Shown piece after piece: positions 1 through 11,838 of a DNA stretch of 64,000 bases. Position 1 is the first letter of the stretch. Each line of letters opens with the position of its first letter. The position numbers were made by a program, and so were the translations under genes. The stretch spans positions 3,858,075-3,922,074 of the forward strand of contig VZTI01002652.1 of NCBI GenBank assembly GCA_013397865.1. Direction: 5' to 3'. The notes beneath the pieces were generated by a model. That model was not told the DNA's origin and did not search any database. It was given only the letters and a program-made list of their open reading frames with translations. The DNA is from Struthidea cinerea. Lineage: Eukaryota > Chordata > Aves > Passeriformes > Corcoracidae.

Positions 1-3000
1 TGTATAATCAGTGCTAAAAGCCCCTGACCTTTTTCACTTTCTCTAAGACAGACCTGTTAGCATTTTTCCCCCTTTAAACTGCTGTGGTATATTGTCTAAA
101 ATTTCACTGACAGCAGTGTTATCTGGAAAAAGTCACCGTAACAAGCCCCTTTAGGAATGTGTTCATCATGTCACAAAATGCTGCATTAATTATCTCTTCC
201 TAGCACTACAGCAGACCTTCAGATTAATAGCTACTGCAAACTATAGGCAAACAGTAGGTGTCTGACTTAATTAACTCTGACTGCATGTGATGTGATTTGT
301 ATCTTGGTGTTGTTTGTGCTAAAAATGGGCACTGTTTTTCCTATGGCATATGGCTGTGTTTCTCCAAAGGGCTGGGATACTGCAGCTTGAGGAGCAAGAT
401 TACTTTATTGTTATTTGAGGATTTAGTTATCATTATGGTCTGCAGAACAGAAGATCTGCAAACACCGAGGCACAGGTAATGGAGTAATACCAAATTAATT
501 GCACTAAAGAACTCCTATAAGTAGTATATAAATAAAGAAAGAAACAAACTATTAATAGAAATACCGGAACAGATTTGCTGTACGGTCTAAATAATAGCAG
601 ACTGTATGATGACATGGGTGATCTGAAGACCCCACTGCACTCAAGCGAGAGATGACTTATTTTTTTATTTTAAGGGTAAATTCTAATCCCAAGGACTGTT
701 TCCTCCCTGCACCACCATGGCCATGGCCTCTCCTACTCAGGGCAGGAAATTCAGCCACCCTGTTACTGGAATGGTTATAAGTCTTTGTTGTCCTAATTCT
801 GGTGAAGTATTTACTTCACAAAACTTCTGGGGACACCATGAGTGCAGTTGAACACTATCAAAAAGTGGTCTTCCCAGGAGTCCTTCTGGATAGAGAGATT
901 TTATCTTCACTGGGGGGATCACATAAAATAATGATGCTGTTCCCTTGTGAAGGTACAAAGTGATCATGAAGAGTGCTCATAAAAACCCTGTTTGGATATG
1001 GGTGACACCCTCCAACTGTCACCTCTCTGTCCCGCTGCACAGGAGGTATTCCAGCACAGCAACACATATTTCAATTTTGTGCAAATTTTTTAAAAAATTG
1101 AGATTTTTTTTTTCCAAAATATGTGATTTCAACTGTTCCATCCTTTTTCATCATGGTGAAAAGACTTCTACATTTTAAGACATAAAATGCAACATGAAAA
1201 GTTCACACAAAAATAGTATTTTTCTTTAACTCTGCTACAGAATATGTGGTAAAGTCCACATCAGAAATAGAATATATTATAAATAATAACGATCAAACAC
1301 TTAACCAATAGTTAATGCTTGGAGTCATCCCATGTTTGAATACTTGATGAATATTAATATTTCTTTGGTCTGTTTTTAGGGGGCCTTCTCCTCAGATGTT
1401 ATATTTGAAGGGAAGCAGTACACTTCTCTTATGGTTGCTAACTGTACCTTTCTATTTTGAGTTGAGTCCTTGCGGTTTTTGCAGAGTACCAAATGTTCCT
1501 ATTTCCTATGAGAAGGGTTTCCAAATGAGCCTTTGGCAGTATTTCTGTACAAAGTGGGACCACTGTAGGAATAAACTGGCTTTGCCTCTCAAATCTCCAT
1601 GGGGCTTATGAGGCAAAATGGCTTTAGCAGGGGAAGTAGGTTAAAGCAAGGACAGACAGCCTCCTCAATCAACAGAGGTGAAAATAAGCATAAACACCTA
1701 CCTGATCCAGTACATTTAAGACTCAGTAGTCCTAAAAAAGACCACAGGTCAAAAAGCATCAAGCGACTTAGGCTTAAAAAAGATGTTCCTTAACTGTTAC
1801 TTGGATGATTTAGCTTTAAAACTGGGTTTACTGCCTAGAAGCAAATTAAAAAATCTCATTTGATATAATCTTAATCTTTGAAAGTAGTCTGTTTTTTTGG
1901 ATATGAACACTGAAAACCTGCATTTTTTTTCTTTTTCTGTATGTGTTCCTGCCAGTGTAGTTTAGTAAGGATTAGAGGGTTTGTGATTTTGTTGTGGTTT
2001 TTTTTCAAGCATTGGACCGTAGGTAAGTTGCTTGAATAAGAATTATTGGGAAAAATAGTGTCTTGTTAATTATTTTTAGAATTTCTTCTTTCAGACACAG
2101 ATTCTCTAGGAATTAAAATGTTTTCCTTTTTTTTTTTTTTCCATACCTAATTCAGTAGCTTCTGCTGTTTTCTACCTCTGTGTGAGTTCTTAGCAACAAT
2201 GTGGATTTTTTCCCTCCTCCTACCTATAGCAATAATGAACTGTTACTTCTGGAAATCCTTTTGTGAGTTCCCTAATATATTATTACACTGCTGCTCAGCT
2301 CCAGTTATGAATTACCTTGAATGTAGAGATTAATTTTGACACTGAGGAGTTTTCATAGTACCAAAATTTACTAACAGTAGTTCTGTCACTTACGTGCCAT
2401 TCTCTATGGTATCACTGTGTATCATTGAAGGAATTGAAATTCTGACAACAGAAACATCTCATTCTTCTCAGCTTTTTTCCCTTCCTTTTGTAATGAAACA
2501 GTGCCCCCAAGAGCTTTTTTTTCAGGAAGGGGCAGTTTAAGAAAATTAGGTCAACCATCCATCAGTATATTAATCTCCAAACATAAAAATTCTGCCCAGC
2601 ATTGCAACCAGAGGTGTTGGTTTAAAGAACAGTTTAAAGACACTTTATTTTGGTTTTCTTATTTTATACCCAACAATAGAACATTAACTAAACGACTGAA
2701 TTCCTCTAATGGTTCCAGTTTGGGGAGCTCTGCCTGCAGAGGGTATCTTTGCTGGCACTCTGAAGAAAGGGAGGAGGCTGCAGAGCATCACTTCTCAGCA
2801 AAGGTCTTTATGGCAGGGCTGCTTTTGTCCTTTGCCGGTGTACATCAGGACAGCTGGCAGTGGTCCAGGAGGCAGCAGGAAGCACTATTTGTTTGTTTAG
2901 AAGACAGATAGCATGAAGTGAACAAGAACAAAGAGAGAATAAACAAGGAACAGCTTTAGTTACAGCAGAGTATTTTGCTAAAATACATGAAATATATGCA

Positions 3001-6000
3001 AAAATAATCATGAATAGCCTCTGACACTCAGAGAGGCAGATTTTTATGATAACCCGAAGGGATAAAATTTTTCAACATTTTTTAAGTGTCAAGAGTCATC
3101 AGTACTTTTTCTGACCCTGAGAAACATCTACTACAAACAGAATTTTGGGTAGTTTGTTGTCTTTCTCTCAATCCCATTGCATGGGTTTGCCAAAAGTTGA
3201 AACTCATAAATGGAATTAAAAAAAAATCACACATAAGCAAATCGTTGCTTTAAATAACTTTCAATAACCTGTCACAGGAACAGCTCAGGACTTCATCTAC
3301 AACAGAAAGAGGAAGTTTAAATAGTAGGCATGGTCTCCCCAAACAGCCTGCTAATATCTCTCTTCAGCAGAGTGATCTCACTTTCTCAGGAATATCTCTA
3401 CAGACCATTTTCAGCCAGGTTCTAGGCCCCTGAGAGATTTAGGGGTGGCAGTGAGCACTTTGAACTCTACCTGGACAATATGCAGAGCTTTTCAGACTGG
3501 TAAGTGTGAAAGCCTTGTGATATGATAAGACCTGTGCCAGAGCAGGAATGCAGTAACAAGATGATGTTGTTCAGATCAAGTGTGCAGCCAGCCAGATGTG
3601 GTTATTTCTGACTTGCACGGATGTGCCTGAATGGAGATGAGTATGAGAAAGAGGAAGTGCTATAAAACACACATAGAAGAAATAAATCATAGCATTCCTA
3701 GGTACTCCCAAGTTCCAAAGAATAAACGTGTGCTCTTGGTTGTGGGAGAGCGCCGGAATGAAGCTTAACTCTGTGACATGTGGCTTTGTTCTCTCCGTAG
3801 GAGATGTCTACATCCTGCAGCTTCCCACAGCTTCATTACATACTCACTAAATATTTTTACATGGACATTATAAACTCATTTTGGGTCACAGAGTGTGTCC
3901 ATTCTTTAGCTCACTGAGTTTAGAAGCTTAATTATTCCTCCTTATATTAGAATTACAACTAATTAGGAAATAATTACTAATAATAAATGTGCTGTAATTT
4001 ATCTGTGAAATGCATTCATGTACAAATATTTTAAAGGCTATACTGGCCTCTCAAATAAATGTAGATAAAGATCTACTCTCTTAATAACTATTTTATGGAA
4101 CTTCATAGCTTTGACTCCATGAGTCTAGTTTTTCCAGTCTGTTAGCATCACGGCACACACTTTAGGGGTGGGAGAATAAACCGTCCTATGCAAAAATTAA
4201 AAAAGTAGTTTTTAGGTGCCTTGTGATAGTTGCAGGCACTTTGGGGTGAGTCCCTTGTGTTTGGTGCTTAATATAAACACAGGGAAGTTGTGGTGCAGCT
4301 AATCAGCATGCCCTTTCACTAGGCATTCAGGGCATTATTTGCAATTCAGTGGATTTGTTTTGTTCTGATTAATAATCTGACAAATTTCTGCGCTTTAGGA
4401 AATATTTCACCATCTAACATTTATAAATATAAAAATAACTTCAGGCATTCATTTTCTAGCATTCAAAATTCAGCATTTGCCTTAAATCTGGAAGTTTGCT
4501 CTTTTTAGCTTTAACCCAGACAAATATGAACCTTGAATAGGTGTTTGAGTGAGTATGACATTTCTCTGTCCAGAAAATAATTCTGCTCTTGAAATTTCTT
4601 GCTCTCACCAATTTTAGTCAGTCTTTCCCAACCTGAGTTGGCAATACCAAAACGTGATCCCACACAGCAAATCACTGCTGGTTCAGCAATGATCTGCAAG
4701 CATGTGTGTAATGTTACGCCTGCTTGAAACTCCAGGATTCCAGCTTTGCATTTGTTAATTACTTGGATTTGGGGCAGAGGGCAGAGAGGAAGAGGTCTCC
4801 TTTTTTTAGGAATATTTGTAACTGATTTCCCCATCTATAGAAGTAATTCCTACTTAAAAATTAGAAGTAATTTCAATTGCAAAAACAGACACTAAATTTT
4901 CCCTTTCTTGATTTGATTTCCATGTGGCAGCAAACCCACCAAAGAAAAAATGTTGTGGAAGAGAAGGTGAGAAGGGATGGTTTTATAAGTGGGGTGGAGT
5001 GAATTTTACAGAAGTGGGAGAAAGGTGACCTCTGCTCAGAAGCCTCCCTGCTCATTAGCAGGTGGATGTGGTTTAAAGATTCACTGTGGTGCAAAGAAGG
5101 AATCAAATTAGATGTTGTGTGAAGCTGTCATTACTGTGTGTTTCTCTGTATAGTTCCAGCTTAAAGCATGTCGTTCCTTTCATAGCAGCCCCTCAGATTA
5201 CTGTATCTCATCCTTTCCACATCAAAGTGCTGTCAGCACTTTTATAGTATAAAAAGAACACAGACATAACTTTACAATACATTCTCTTCAAACGGCTTTG
5301 ACTTGTGCAGTTGCAGCATTTCTTTTTATTCTGGGATTTGCAAAGGAAGATGCGCTAAAATGAGTAGCATCTTAAAGCTGAACAAAACCAGGGAACGAAA
5401 TATCTATTTAAAATTGGACTAAAGCACCCCTGCAGGGATGGTGAGGATTTTAGGAAGTCAATTCTTCTCAAGTGTCATCTGAATTATCTGTCAGTCATCT
5501 AGTAAGAACCACTGGGAGTGTGGAAAATGTCCATTCTTGAAAAGTATGAATCATCTCTTTTTATTTACTAGCTAAAAAAATCTTGGTACCTTAAAAAGTC
5601 TTCAGTAAAATATACAGTAATGTCAGATCCCACTCTCCACCTCAAAGGCTCAGCCTCAGCTAGTAGCCAGCAGTTGGGTTCGCTGTCTTGGCCTTACTGC
5701 TCTGTGAGAAAGTAAAGTAATAAAATAATGAATACAGGAAAAGAGAGAGTGAAAGGCAGCAGAAAGACAGAACTTCATAGAACTGGCTTTAACTTGGTGG
5801 GTCTTTCTTTAAGCCCACTCTGCCAAGAAATTTGTTTTCTTCTTGGTGATAATGCAGCTCTGCATATAGAATGCGTATGTTTCCCACTGTATTTCCTTGC
5901 CATGTTTGTCATTTGCCAGCATCTGTAGAAGAGGTTGTCACAGAAGTGAGCAATGGCAGGACAGAGAACAGAAATGAGAAAAGCTGGCAGCCTGCGAAAG

Positions 6001-6443
6001 GGAGGGCAGCCTGTGTGTTGGCCAGCAGACAAGCAATTCCACGTGATTCATCCACCCATCTCCCATTTCAGGCGTTCCCAACAGCTGGGACTGGAGTAAT
6101 CTGATACAGGACTTTGCCTCTTTTCCCTGGTGAAAGGCTAAAGGTGTTGGATCTTACTGTCATTGGTGCTGAACTGGGCTACTACACTCAGTCTTTCCAA
6201 AACAAATTATAGACTTAGGTTTTCTGATATTCTTCCTGCTATTTCTGCATAGGCAAGTAATAACCTAACAAGCTCTGGAGTTTCAGGTGGATGTGCTGTA
6301 CCATTGTCAGGAAGACTTGGGGATCTCTTCTGTGCCATTGTGGTTGAAGGCAATACAACACAGGAGAAATTCTGGACAGGGTGGACCTCGCTATTGCCAC
6401 AGAAAGGATAAGCCTGTGTCAGCACGTGGGACCACATTTTTCT
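1..6443. other. AT-rich non-coding stretch, no gene recognised
   Basis: Stops are frequent in all frames. The longest open frame (2501-2911, 136 codons) overlaps a second open frame on the same strand and shows no domain I recognise. Visible simple features are a run of 14 T at 2127-2140 and two TAATTA homeodomain-type cores at 3960-3965 and 3971-3976. No CR1 tail, LTR end, tRNA box pair or exon with good splice sites was seen. This is most likely intergenic or intronic DNA. Confidence 0.6.
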
Positions 6444-6510
6444 TTCCTATATATAGGAACTATATACATAGGAACATATATATATTCCTGTATATATAGG
6501 AACTCTAGAA
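6444..6510. repeat. TATA-rich palindrome and direct-repeat cluster
   Basis: A perfect 16-bp palindrome, TTCCTATATATAGGAA, occupies 6444-6459. The segment ataggaac then recurs twice more downstream (about 6467-6475 and 6496-6503), separated by TA runs and one inverted ttcctg (6485-6490). The cluster can fold as several alternative AGGAA/TTCCT hairpins. It looks like a locally expanded, imperfect AT minisatellite. No function is evident. Confidence 0.7.
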
Positions 6511-7044
6511 TTTTGGGTTCATCCCAAATTGCAAGGAATTCAGGGGTTTTTTTTTCAACAGAAGATAGAACTACAGCTGAATGAATAATTACCAAAGCAC
6601 TGTATTTAATTTTCAAGGTTATAATACGATATTCAAAGAATTATTTCATAGAATGAAAAAGCAAAGCATTACTATGAAGTAAGGTAAGAACATTCACATG
6701 AAAGCATAAGGTTTAATGAGAGAAAGAAAAAAGTGAGTATTTGGATAATTTTTGGTTTTTTGCTTTTTGGAAAAAAACATCTTGAAATCACAAAATGAAA
6801 GTTTAGATCTCTATATACTGTGTTTGTGAGATCCATCTCTACCTAAATACCGTTCAACTTTGCCTCAGAATCATAGAAGATTTACACTCAAAACTACTTC
6901 ATCCTTCTACGTTTGCTTTTGCTCCCTTATCTTATTAGCAGATGACACAGCACTGTCTCCTTGGCTCTTCATGAATGCAAAAGGACAAATACTCTGCAAT
7001 AATGTTCCATCTTACAGAGAGGTCACAAACCGATCTTAGTGACT
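6511..7044. other. Non-coding stretch, nothing recognised
   Basis: This is ordinary AT-rich sequence between the TATA-rich cluster and the old repeat beside the CpG island. No open frame of note, repeat end or structured RNA was seen. Confidence 0.55.
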
Positions 7045-7131
7045 TCGGTGTAAATCTGGAGAAACTCGTCTGAGCTCAATAGACTTACTCAGGCCTGAAA
7101 TCAATTACTGCTCTGGTGTGAGTGAGATGGA
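7045..7131. repeat. Old palindromic amniote-type interspersed repeat (family name not recalled)
   Basis: The segment reads ggtgtaaatctggaga, then a degraded self-complementary middle (aactc ... tcaatagacttactc), then ctctggtgtgagtgagatgg. This resembles a recalled repeat of turtles, crocodilians and birds in which GGTGTAAATC, GGAGTAACTCC and a CACTGGTGTAAGTGAG arm are arranged around TCAATGGAGTTACTCC. The copy is diverged, as expected for a repeat predating birds. The assignment rests on recalled motifs; a RepeatMasker run would settle it. Confidence 0.45.
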
Positions 7132-7545
7132 GCCCCGCTCCTCGGCCCAGTTCTGGCATTGAGATGCAAATGGAAGCGGCGGGGAAGAGGGAACACTGCC
7201 CGGCATCCCAGCGGCAGCCGGGCCGCGGGAATGCCGGCACCGCTCGTGCGGGACAGGCGGGGAACAAAGGCGGGGCGTGCCCGGCCGGGGCGGCCCGGGG
7301 AGCGACACGGCCGGCGGGCAGCGGGGCAGAGGCTCCGTGGAAGGGGGTCATTGTTATGCAGCCATGCAAGAATAGAAACAAAATGCAGCTTAAATACTCC
7401 TCCCCCGAGCCAGCCCCCGCGATTGTGCTTCCAATGACCGCAGTGGTAGCTGTGGTGTCCATATTTCCATTTCGGTCCCTGGCATCTGTGGGCGCTGGCA
7501 CTGAAGCAGAGCCCAGTGGGATGCCTGGAAGGCAGTGCTGTGCCA
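7131..7545. promoter_or_regulatory. CpG island, candidate promoter with possible non-coding first exon
   Basis: I count about 26 CpG dinucleotides between 7136 and 7340, with GC near 80 percent over 7200-7330, in a strongly AT-rich neighbourhood. Methylated bird DNA normally loses CpG, so this density implies an unmethylated island, and such islands usually mark promoters. Elements seen are a POU octamer ATGCAAAT (7164-7171), a GC box GGGGCGG (7287-7293), a TTAAATA stretch near 7390 and a CCAAT on the plus strand near 7432. A plus-strand splice donor, CCAG|GTTAGT, has its GT at 7547-7548 just after the island. On the minus strand a GTAAGT donor reads across 7088-7083, but its exon side ends in A and it lies in the old repeat. 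An open frame of 161 codons (7122-7607) crosses the island but looks compositional. The gene it would serve is unknown. Confidence 0.6.
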
Positions 7546-7548
7546 GGT

Positions 7549-10500
7549 TAGTGATGGGCTACATCAGTTTAGACAAAATGATGCTTCCTGACACCCTCCC
7601 TGTGTGAGCCACCCTGTAGGAACAGGCTGCAAACACACACACCACGAAGTCCCTTTCCATCTTCTTCCTGTGTCTTATCTCCTACACCAACGACCAAGCA
7701 ATTAAGAACATGTAGTCTTATATTGTATCAGTTTAAAAATTACACTTCCCACCTGATGTGTGCCATTCATAAATTTTACACAGAGAATTTAACCCGAAGT
7801 GGCACGTATCTTGTCTCAGTGGCTGAGTCTCTGTTGTTCTCACGGAGGAACCCCAGTAGTACAGTGGGATGTTTTGGGGGTAGGGATCTGCACTCTGGAA
7901 ACCCCTTCCCCAGGGAGCCTGTTCTCCAGCTTGCATTAGCTTTAATAAAAGGCAGAGGGGATTAAGGGTTTTGTTTCTTTTGCCATGTGAGTATTTTCCC
8001 ATATAGAGACTAGGAGTCTATGTAAGAAAAAAATAACACTGCAATAGACCTTTTAAATCCTGTGTCATATTTACCCACTAGTGATTTTTTTCCCTCTGGT
8101 AGCACATGTAAATAGATGTGAAGAAAATAAATACTGAATAGGCAGCTAATTCTGTAAGAAAGGATGACATCAAATTTAACTAGGAAATTAATTCTCCATT
8201 TCTTTTTGTTTAGTTTTTATTATAATTATTTAGTGCTGTTTACCTTTCTGCATTTGTTATGCTCAAATTGACAAGTCTGGGAAAAATAGTAAATACATAA
8301 AAACCTTGATAAACCCCTAGATCTGTGACAAGCAGAGAATAAAGCCTTATTTGAAAGGGATAAATAATAGGCAATTGCTTGATCTTTCAGAAGTTTGCTT
8401 TTTAAAAAAAATCAGGAATACAAAATATCAACTCAATTTTGCAGTAAGTTTGAACTAGCTGAGCTTAGTCTTTGAAAATGGGAGAATTCCATCGTAGACA
8501 GCAGATTTGGCACTTTATTTTGAAAGACAGTTCTAAAAGGGGAAACTCTCTTGCTCCCCACTTTACTTCCTACTGCAAAGTCCCTATGACTTTCCAAGCT
8601 GTTGTCATACCTACATATAAATACTCTGCTACTAAAGCTGAGGGTGGTCATTTTCTTCATCCACAGCGCTTTTAGACAACCTGGAACATATATCTCTGCT
8701 TTGAGCACTAGCTGTGTAAAAATATCCATTGTAAATGCAAAAGAGAAAGCTTCCAACTCTTTTATTATCACCTCTTCACTAAGCTCTTGTAGGTAAAAGA
8801 TTTAATATGGAAAAAAAAGAGACCAAATTAAAGTCAATGTTTCAGGTGCATCCTATTGCAATGAGAGTTATGTATCTTTACTGAACACAGACCTCAGAGC
8901 TGACAAGAATCAGGATAGCAATGATTGCCTCTGATCCATCCCAAAGTCCATGAAACATCCAGAGGGGTCCCTGGGCAAAGGCTGAGGAGGGAAGGGATTT
9001 GCCATTCTCCTTGGCTAAAGCCCCAGACATAAGAAGATGTCATATTAGAGCCTCTCAGAGCTGAAAGGTGACTGGGGCTTATAGGTCAAAACAAAGGAAT
9101 CTTCACAGCAGTATTACAGAAGGAAATTACATGAATTAGTTAAAAAAGCATTCTGAGGGCACTGATGAGAGACAGAAAGTGTTCTGTTTCTAGTTACGGG
9201 GTGCACGTGGCTGGGTCGTGGCCATGCCTGCAGTAGATGTTGTCATGCTGGGGGCCATATAGCTTTTAAGTTTCTCAGGAATTAATGAAGACATGACTTT
9301 GCTTCCCCCAGCCTCCCCCCCAGGTCAGCCAAATTATGGGGTGTGTTGCTCTGGTGTGCTCTCACAGGAGATACTTCGAAAATCTAAATTCATCTCCTTT
9401 GCACAGGGAACACATAATAATTCTACTGACAAGTATCACGGCAGACTCTGCACAGCAGCTTTGACATGCAGAAATCCTGGCTGAGCCTGGTGATCTGCAG
9501 GGCTGTGTAGGAGGCAGACAAGTGGAATTTCAATTTTATATATGGGCACACACTAAGGAGTTTTGAGGTATTGTGTTCTATCTAACTCCTGTCTGCAGAG
9601 CTTTAATTCATCAATCACCTTCCAGACCTATAGTATTTATTTTCTTTTGCTAGCCACAAATCTGAGGTGGCCTTGATACCTGTCAGCCAGAACAATATTT
9701 CCATTTATTGATATCATTCAATACACTGAGTGCATTGACCATACACAGAATTAAGTGATAGGATGATTTTTATTTATCTGAGGGGGATTGTAGTGGTCAG
9801 AAGTAAGGACAGAATTTAGGGCCTTATCCCTCCTAGGCTGCTGAGTCTCCTCAATTTCAGTAGATTTTAGTGAGGAACAGGGGACAAAAGCTCCTTATGG
9901 AATGGTGTCTTTGGGAAGGAGTGTTGTGGCAGCCAGCAAAGCTAAGCTGGCAGTGGGGACAGCTTCTGTGCTCACTATGCATCTGATAGTACTCATATGA
10001 CTTTACTCAGAGTATTACATAGTGCTATGTGTTGCAATAGAAGGTCACTGCTGTTGCCAAATTCTGCACCTCTGCTTACTGAAATAAAAACCATAATAGA
10101 ATATGTATGTAAAAATTCCTTTCCTCCATTACTATGGTGATTTGTCTTAAAAGATACTATAATAAACACAATAAGTAATAATTACTTAATGTAAAAACAA
10201 ACCAACCCCGTGACATGGTTCCCTTGAAATGTTAAGCAATTCTGACTGGAACAGGAACTATCTGTTAAGAACAGTGGATTGTTAGGGTGAAGCTGGAGGG
10301 TGTGTGCTTTATAGAAATGAAACTAATGAAGTAAGAAAATGCAACACTGATTTCATAAGTTTGTATTACTTAAATTAGTTGCCATGAGAAATCACTGAAA
10401 AAAGAGGCTTTTATAATTTTTTTTTTTAAATCAGACTATGCTCATGGTGTTAAAGTGTGCATGTGTGAAAGAACTGAATTGTAGAATCTTTAATGTTGAC

Positions 10501-11177
10501 CTTCTTTTGATAACTTAGTTTTGGCATAGCCTCTGCTTTTAAATGAGAGCACTCGGTTTGTAGTGCTGGCTTAAACTCACTATATGGCTAGTGAGCTTCA
10601 GCAGGTTTAGCACTTCTGTGCTCTAGACATAGCATTTGTATGTTTTTTTCCTCCCCAAAGAAGTAAATTATTTATACAGCATCAACCTTTTTTAACCTAG
10701 CTTCTGACAGGCTGGGATTTTTCCAATCTCAGTTGAAACTGTCTAAATAATTTATCAAGTATTCTTTCAGCGCACAATGAATTCTGAAACCTAAGAAATG
10801 TTAAATGAGATTCTCTGCCCTTACAGTATGAGTGGGTTACTGAGGTTAAGCTAGTATTTTCTTTGAACTTTTCTCAGTCCCTGCTTTCTCCCATTGTACA
10901 GTCTTCTTTTTCTCTCCTACTGTCTATTAATTTTCATGACATTTTCTATTTATCAGACTCTTCCTTTGTGTTTCTGTTTCTCTTGCTACCTCTTCCCTTG
11001 CTGATGTCTTTCTATACCTCTTCTTCATTACAGTAAGACAGCTTTCCTTTAAGATGGTCCTCCAGAGAGAGGAACCATTGATTTCTAGTCCCAAGCTGTA
11101 CAGGCAGTCCTGGATCTTTCAGTACAGCCTCAAATTTAACTGAACATTCTCCCATCCATTAAGAAAATGGTGACAGA
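7549..11177. other. Non-coding stretch with mirrored chance ORFs
   Basis: A short (AC)5 tract lies at 7633-7642. Open frames occur on both strands at 8433-8796 and mirror each other, which is typical of locally stop-poor DNA. Around 9811-9895 a stretch containing tttagggccttatcc resembles old amniote repeat consensus (GGGCCY...ATCC followed by a degraded CAATTTCAGT part), but it is too diverged to name. No exon or RNA gene is supported. Confidence 0.5.
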
Positions 11178-11363
11178 TCACAGAATCACAGAGTCATAGA
11201 ATGGTTTGGCTTGGAAGGGACCTTTACAGGTCCTGTAGTCCAACCTCCGTGGACAGGGACACAGACCAGGTTGCTTAGAGCCCCATTCAGCCTGGCCTGG
11301 AATGTCGCCAGGGGTGGGGTATCTGCCACCTCTCTGGACAGCCTGTTCCAGTGTTCTGTCCCC
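11178..11363 (-). mobile_element. CR1 non-LTR retrotransposon, 3' part (left half of a copy split by an LTR)
   Basis: CR1 is the dominant LINE of birds and is usually 5'-truncated. Read on the plus strand, this copy opens with three 8-bp tail units, tcacagaa (11178), tcacagag (11186) and tcatagaa (11194), which are the reverse complement of the CR1 3' octamer tail. The familiar 3'-UTR sequence follows: tggtttggcttggaaggga, then a pattern matching ccaacctccgtggacaggga, then cctggaatgtcgccagggg and gcctgttccagtgttct. The element therefore lies on the minus strand. Homology breaks off at 11363, where an LTR has inserted, and resumes at 11709. There is no coding capacity; only the 3' UTR remains. 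Confidence 0.92.
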
Positions 11364-11708
11364 TGCGAACACTGAAAAGTGTTAGCAGAGAAATTTTCCA
11401 GCTTTCTGCAGCACTCTGAGAGCTTTGTTTCTCACAGAAACTATGACAAACAGTGCTACAATTTTGTAAGCAAACTGTCTCTATGTTGCACCTGCAGCTG
11501 TTGTGGAATATTGTTATGATATTGTCTGGGAAAAATATTCTGAAAGGTTTCAGCCAACCGGTATGGGAGGCGGATGGTCGGTGACCAATGACCTTATGCC
11601 ATGCTGGCAACCCAAGTTATATAAACTGATTTATAATTAAATAAAGGAGTCATTATTGCTCCTAAACTTGTCATGTCGTTCCTCGCTGTTCGTGCCCGAA
11701 TAGCGACA
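11364..11708 (+). mobile_element. Solo LTR of an ERVK-like endogenous retrovirus, inserted in CR1
   Basis: This 345-bp insert interrupts the CR1 copy exactly. It starts TGCGAAC and ends AGCGACA, so it has the TG...CA ends of a retroviral LTR. The flanking hexamers gtcccc (11358-11363) and gtcacc (11709-11714) match at five of six positions, and a 6-bp target duplication is typical of ERVK/alpha-beta-type integration. In plus orientation it carries CCAAT (11585-11589), a TATATAA box (11618-11624) and an AATAAA poly(A) signal (11640-11645), then a short R/U5-like region ending in ttcgtgcccgaatagcgaca. No internal retroviral sequence or second LTR is present, so this is a solo LTR left by recombination. 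The class call is inferred from duplication length and layout; the boundaries are well supported. Confidence 0.82.
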
Positions 11709-11838
11709 GTCACCCTCACCATAAACAATTTCTTCCTTATGTCCAGTCTAAATCTAACCTCTTTCAGTCTAAAATCATTACCCCCTTGTCTATTGGTACA
11801 GGCCCTGCTGCTTGAGAGTCTTAAAAAGTCTTGAGGTC
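11709..11838 (-). mobile_element. CR1 non-LTR retrotransposon, right half of the LTR-split copy
   Basis: CR1 homology resumes directly after the LTR: caccctcaccataaacaatt, tcttccttatgtccagtcta, aatctaacctctttcagt, then a cccccttgtc motif and a degraded ending with aaaaagtc. This continues the left half in the same register, so both halves are one insertion on the minus strand. The 5' boundary (right side) is blurred by divergence and set at about 11838. The element is 5'-truncated and has no ORF. Confidence 0.88.

Noticed and set aside
5180..5260. Possible MIR body starting cctcagattactg
   Set aside because: Only one short block agrees with the consensus; below the level I would accept.
7122..7607. 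161-codon frame across the CpG island
   Set aside because: Composition-driven Gly/Ala/Arg/Pro translation with overlapping frames open on both strands; typical of a CpG island rather than a protein.
8433..8796. Mirrored open frames on both strands (112 and 67 codons)
   Set aside because: Symmetric openness points to a local lack of stop triplets, not coding.
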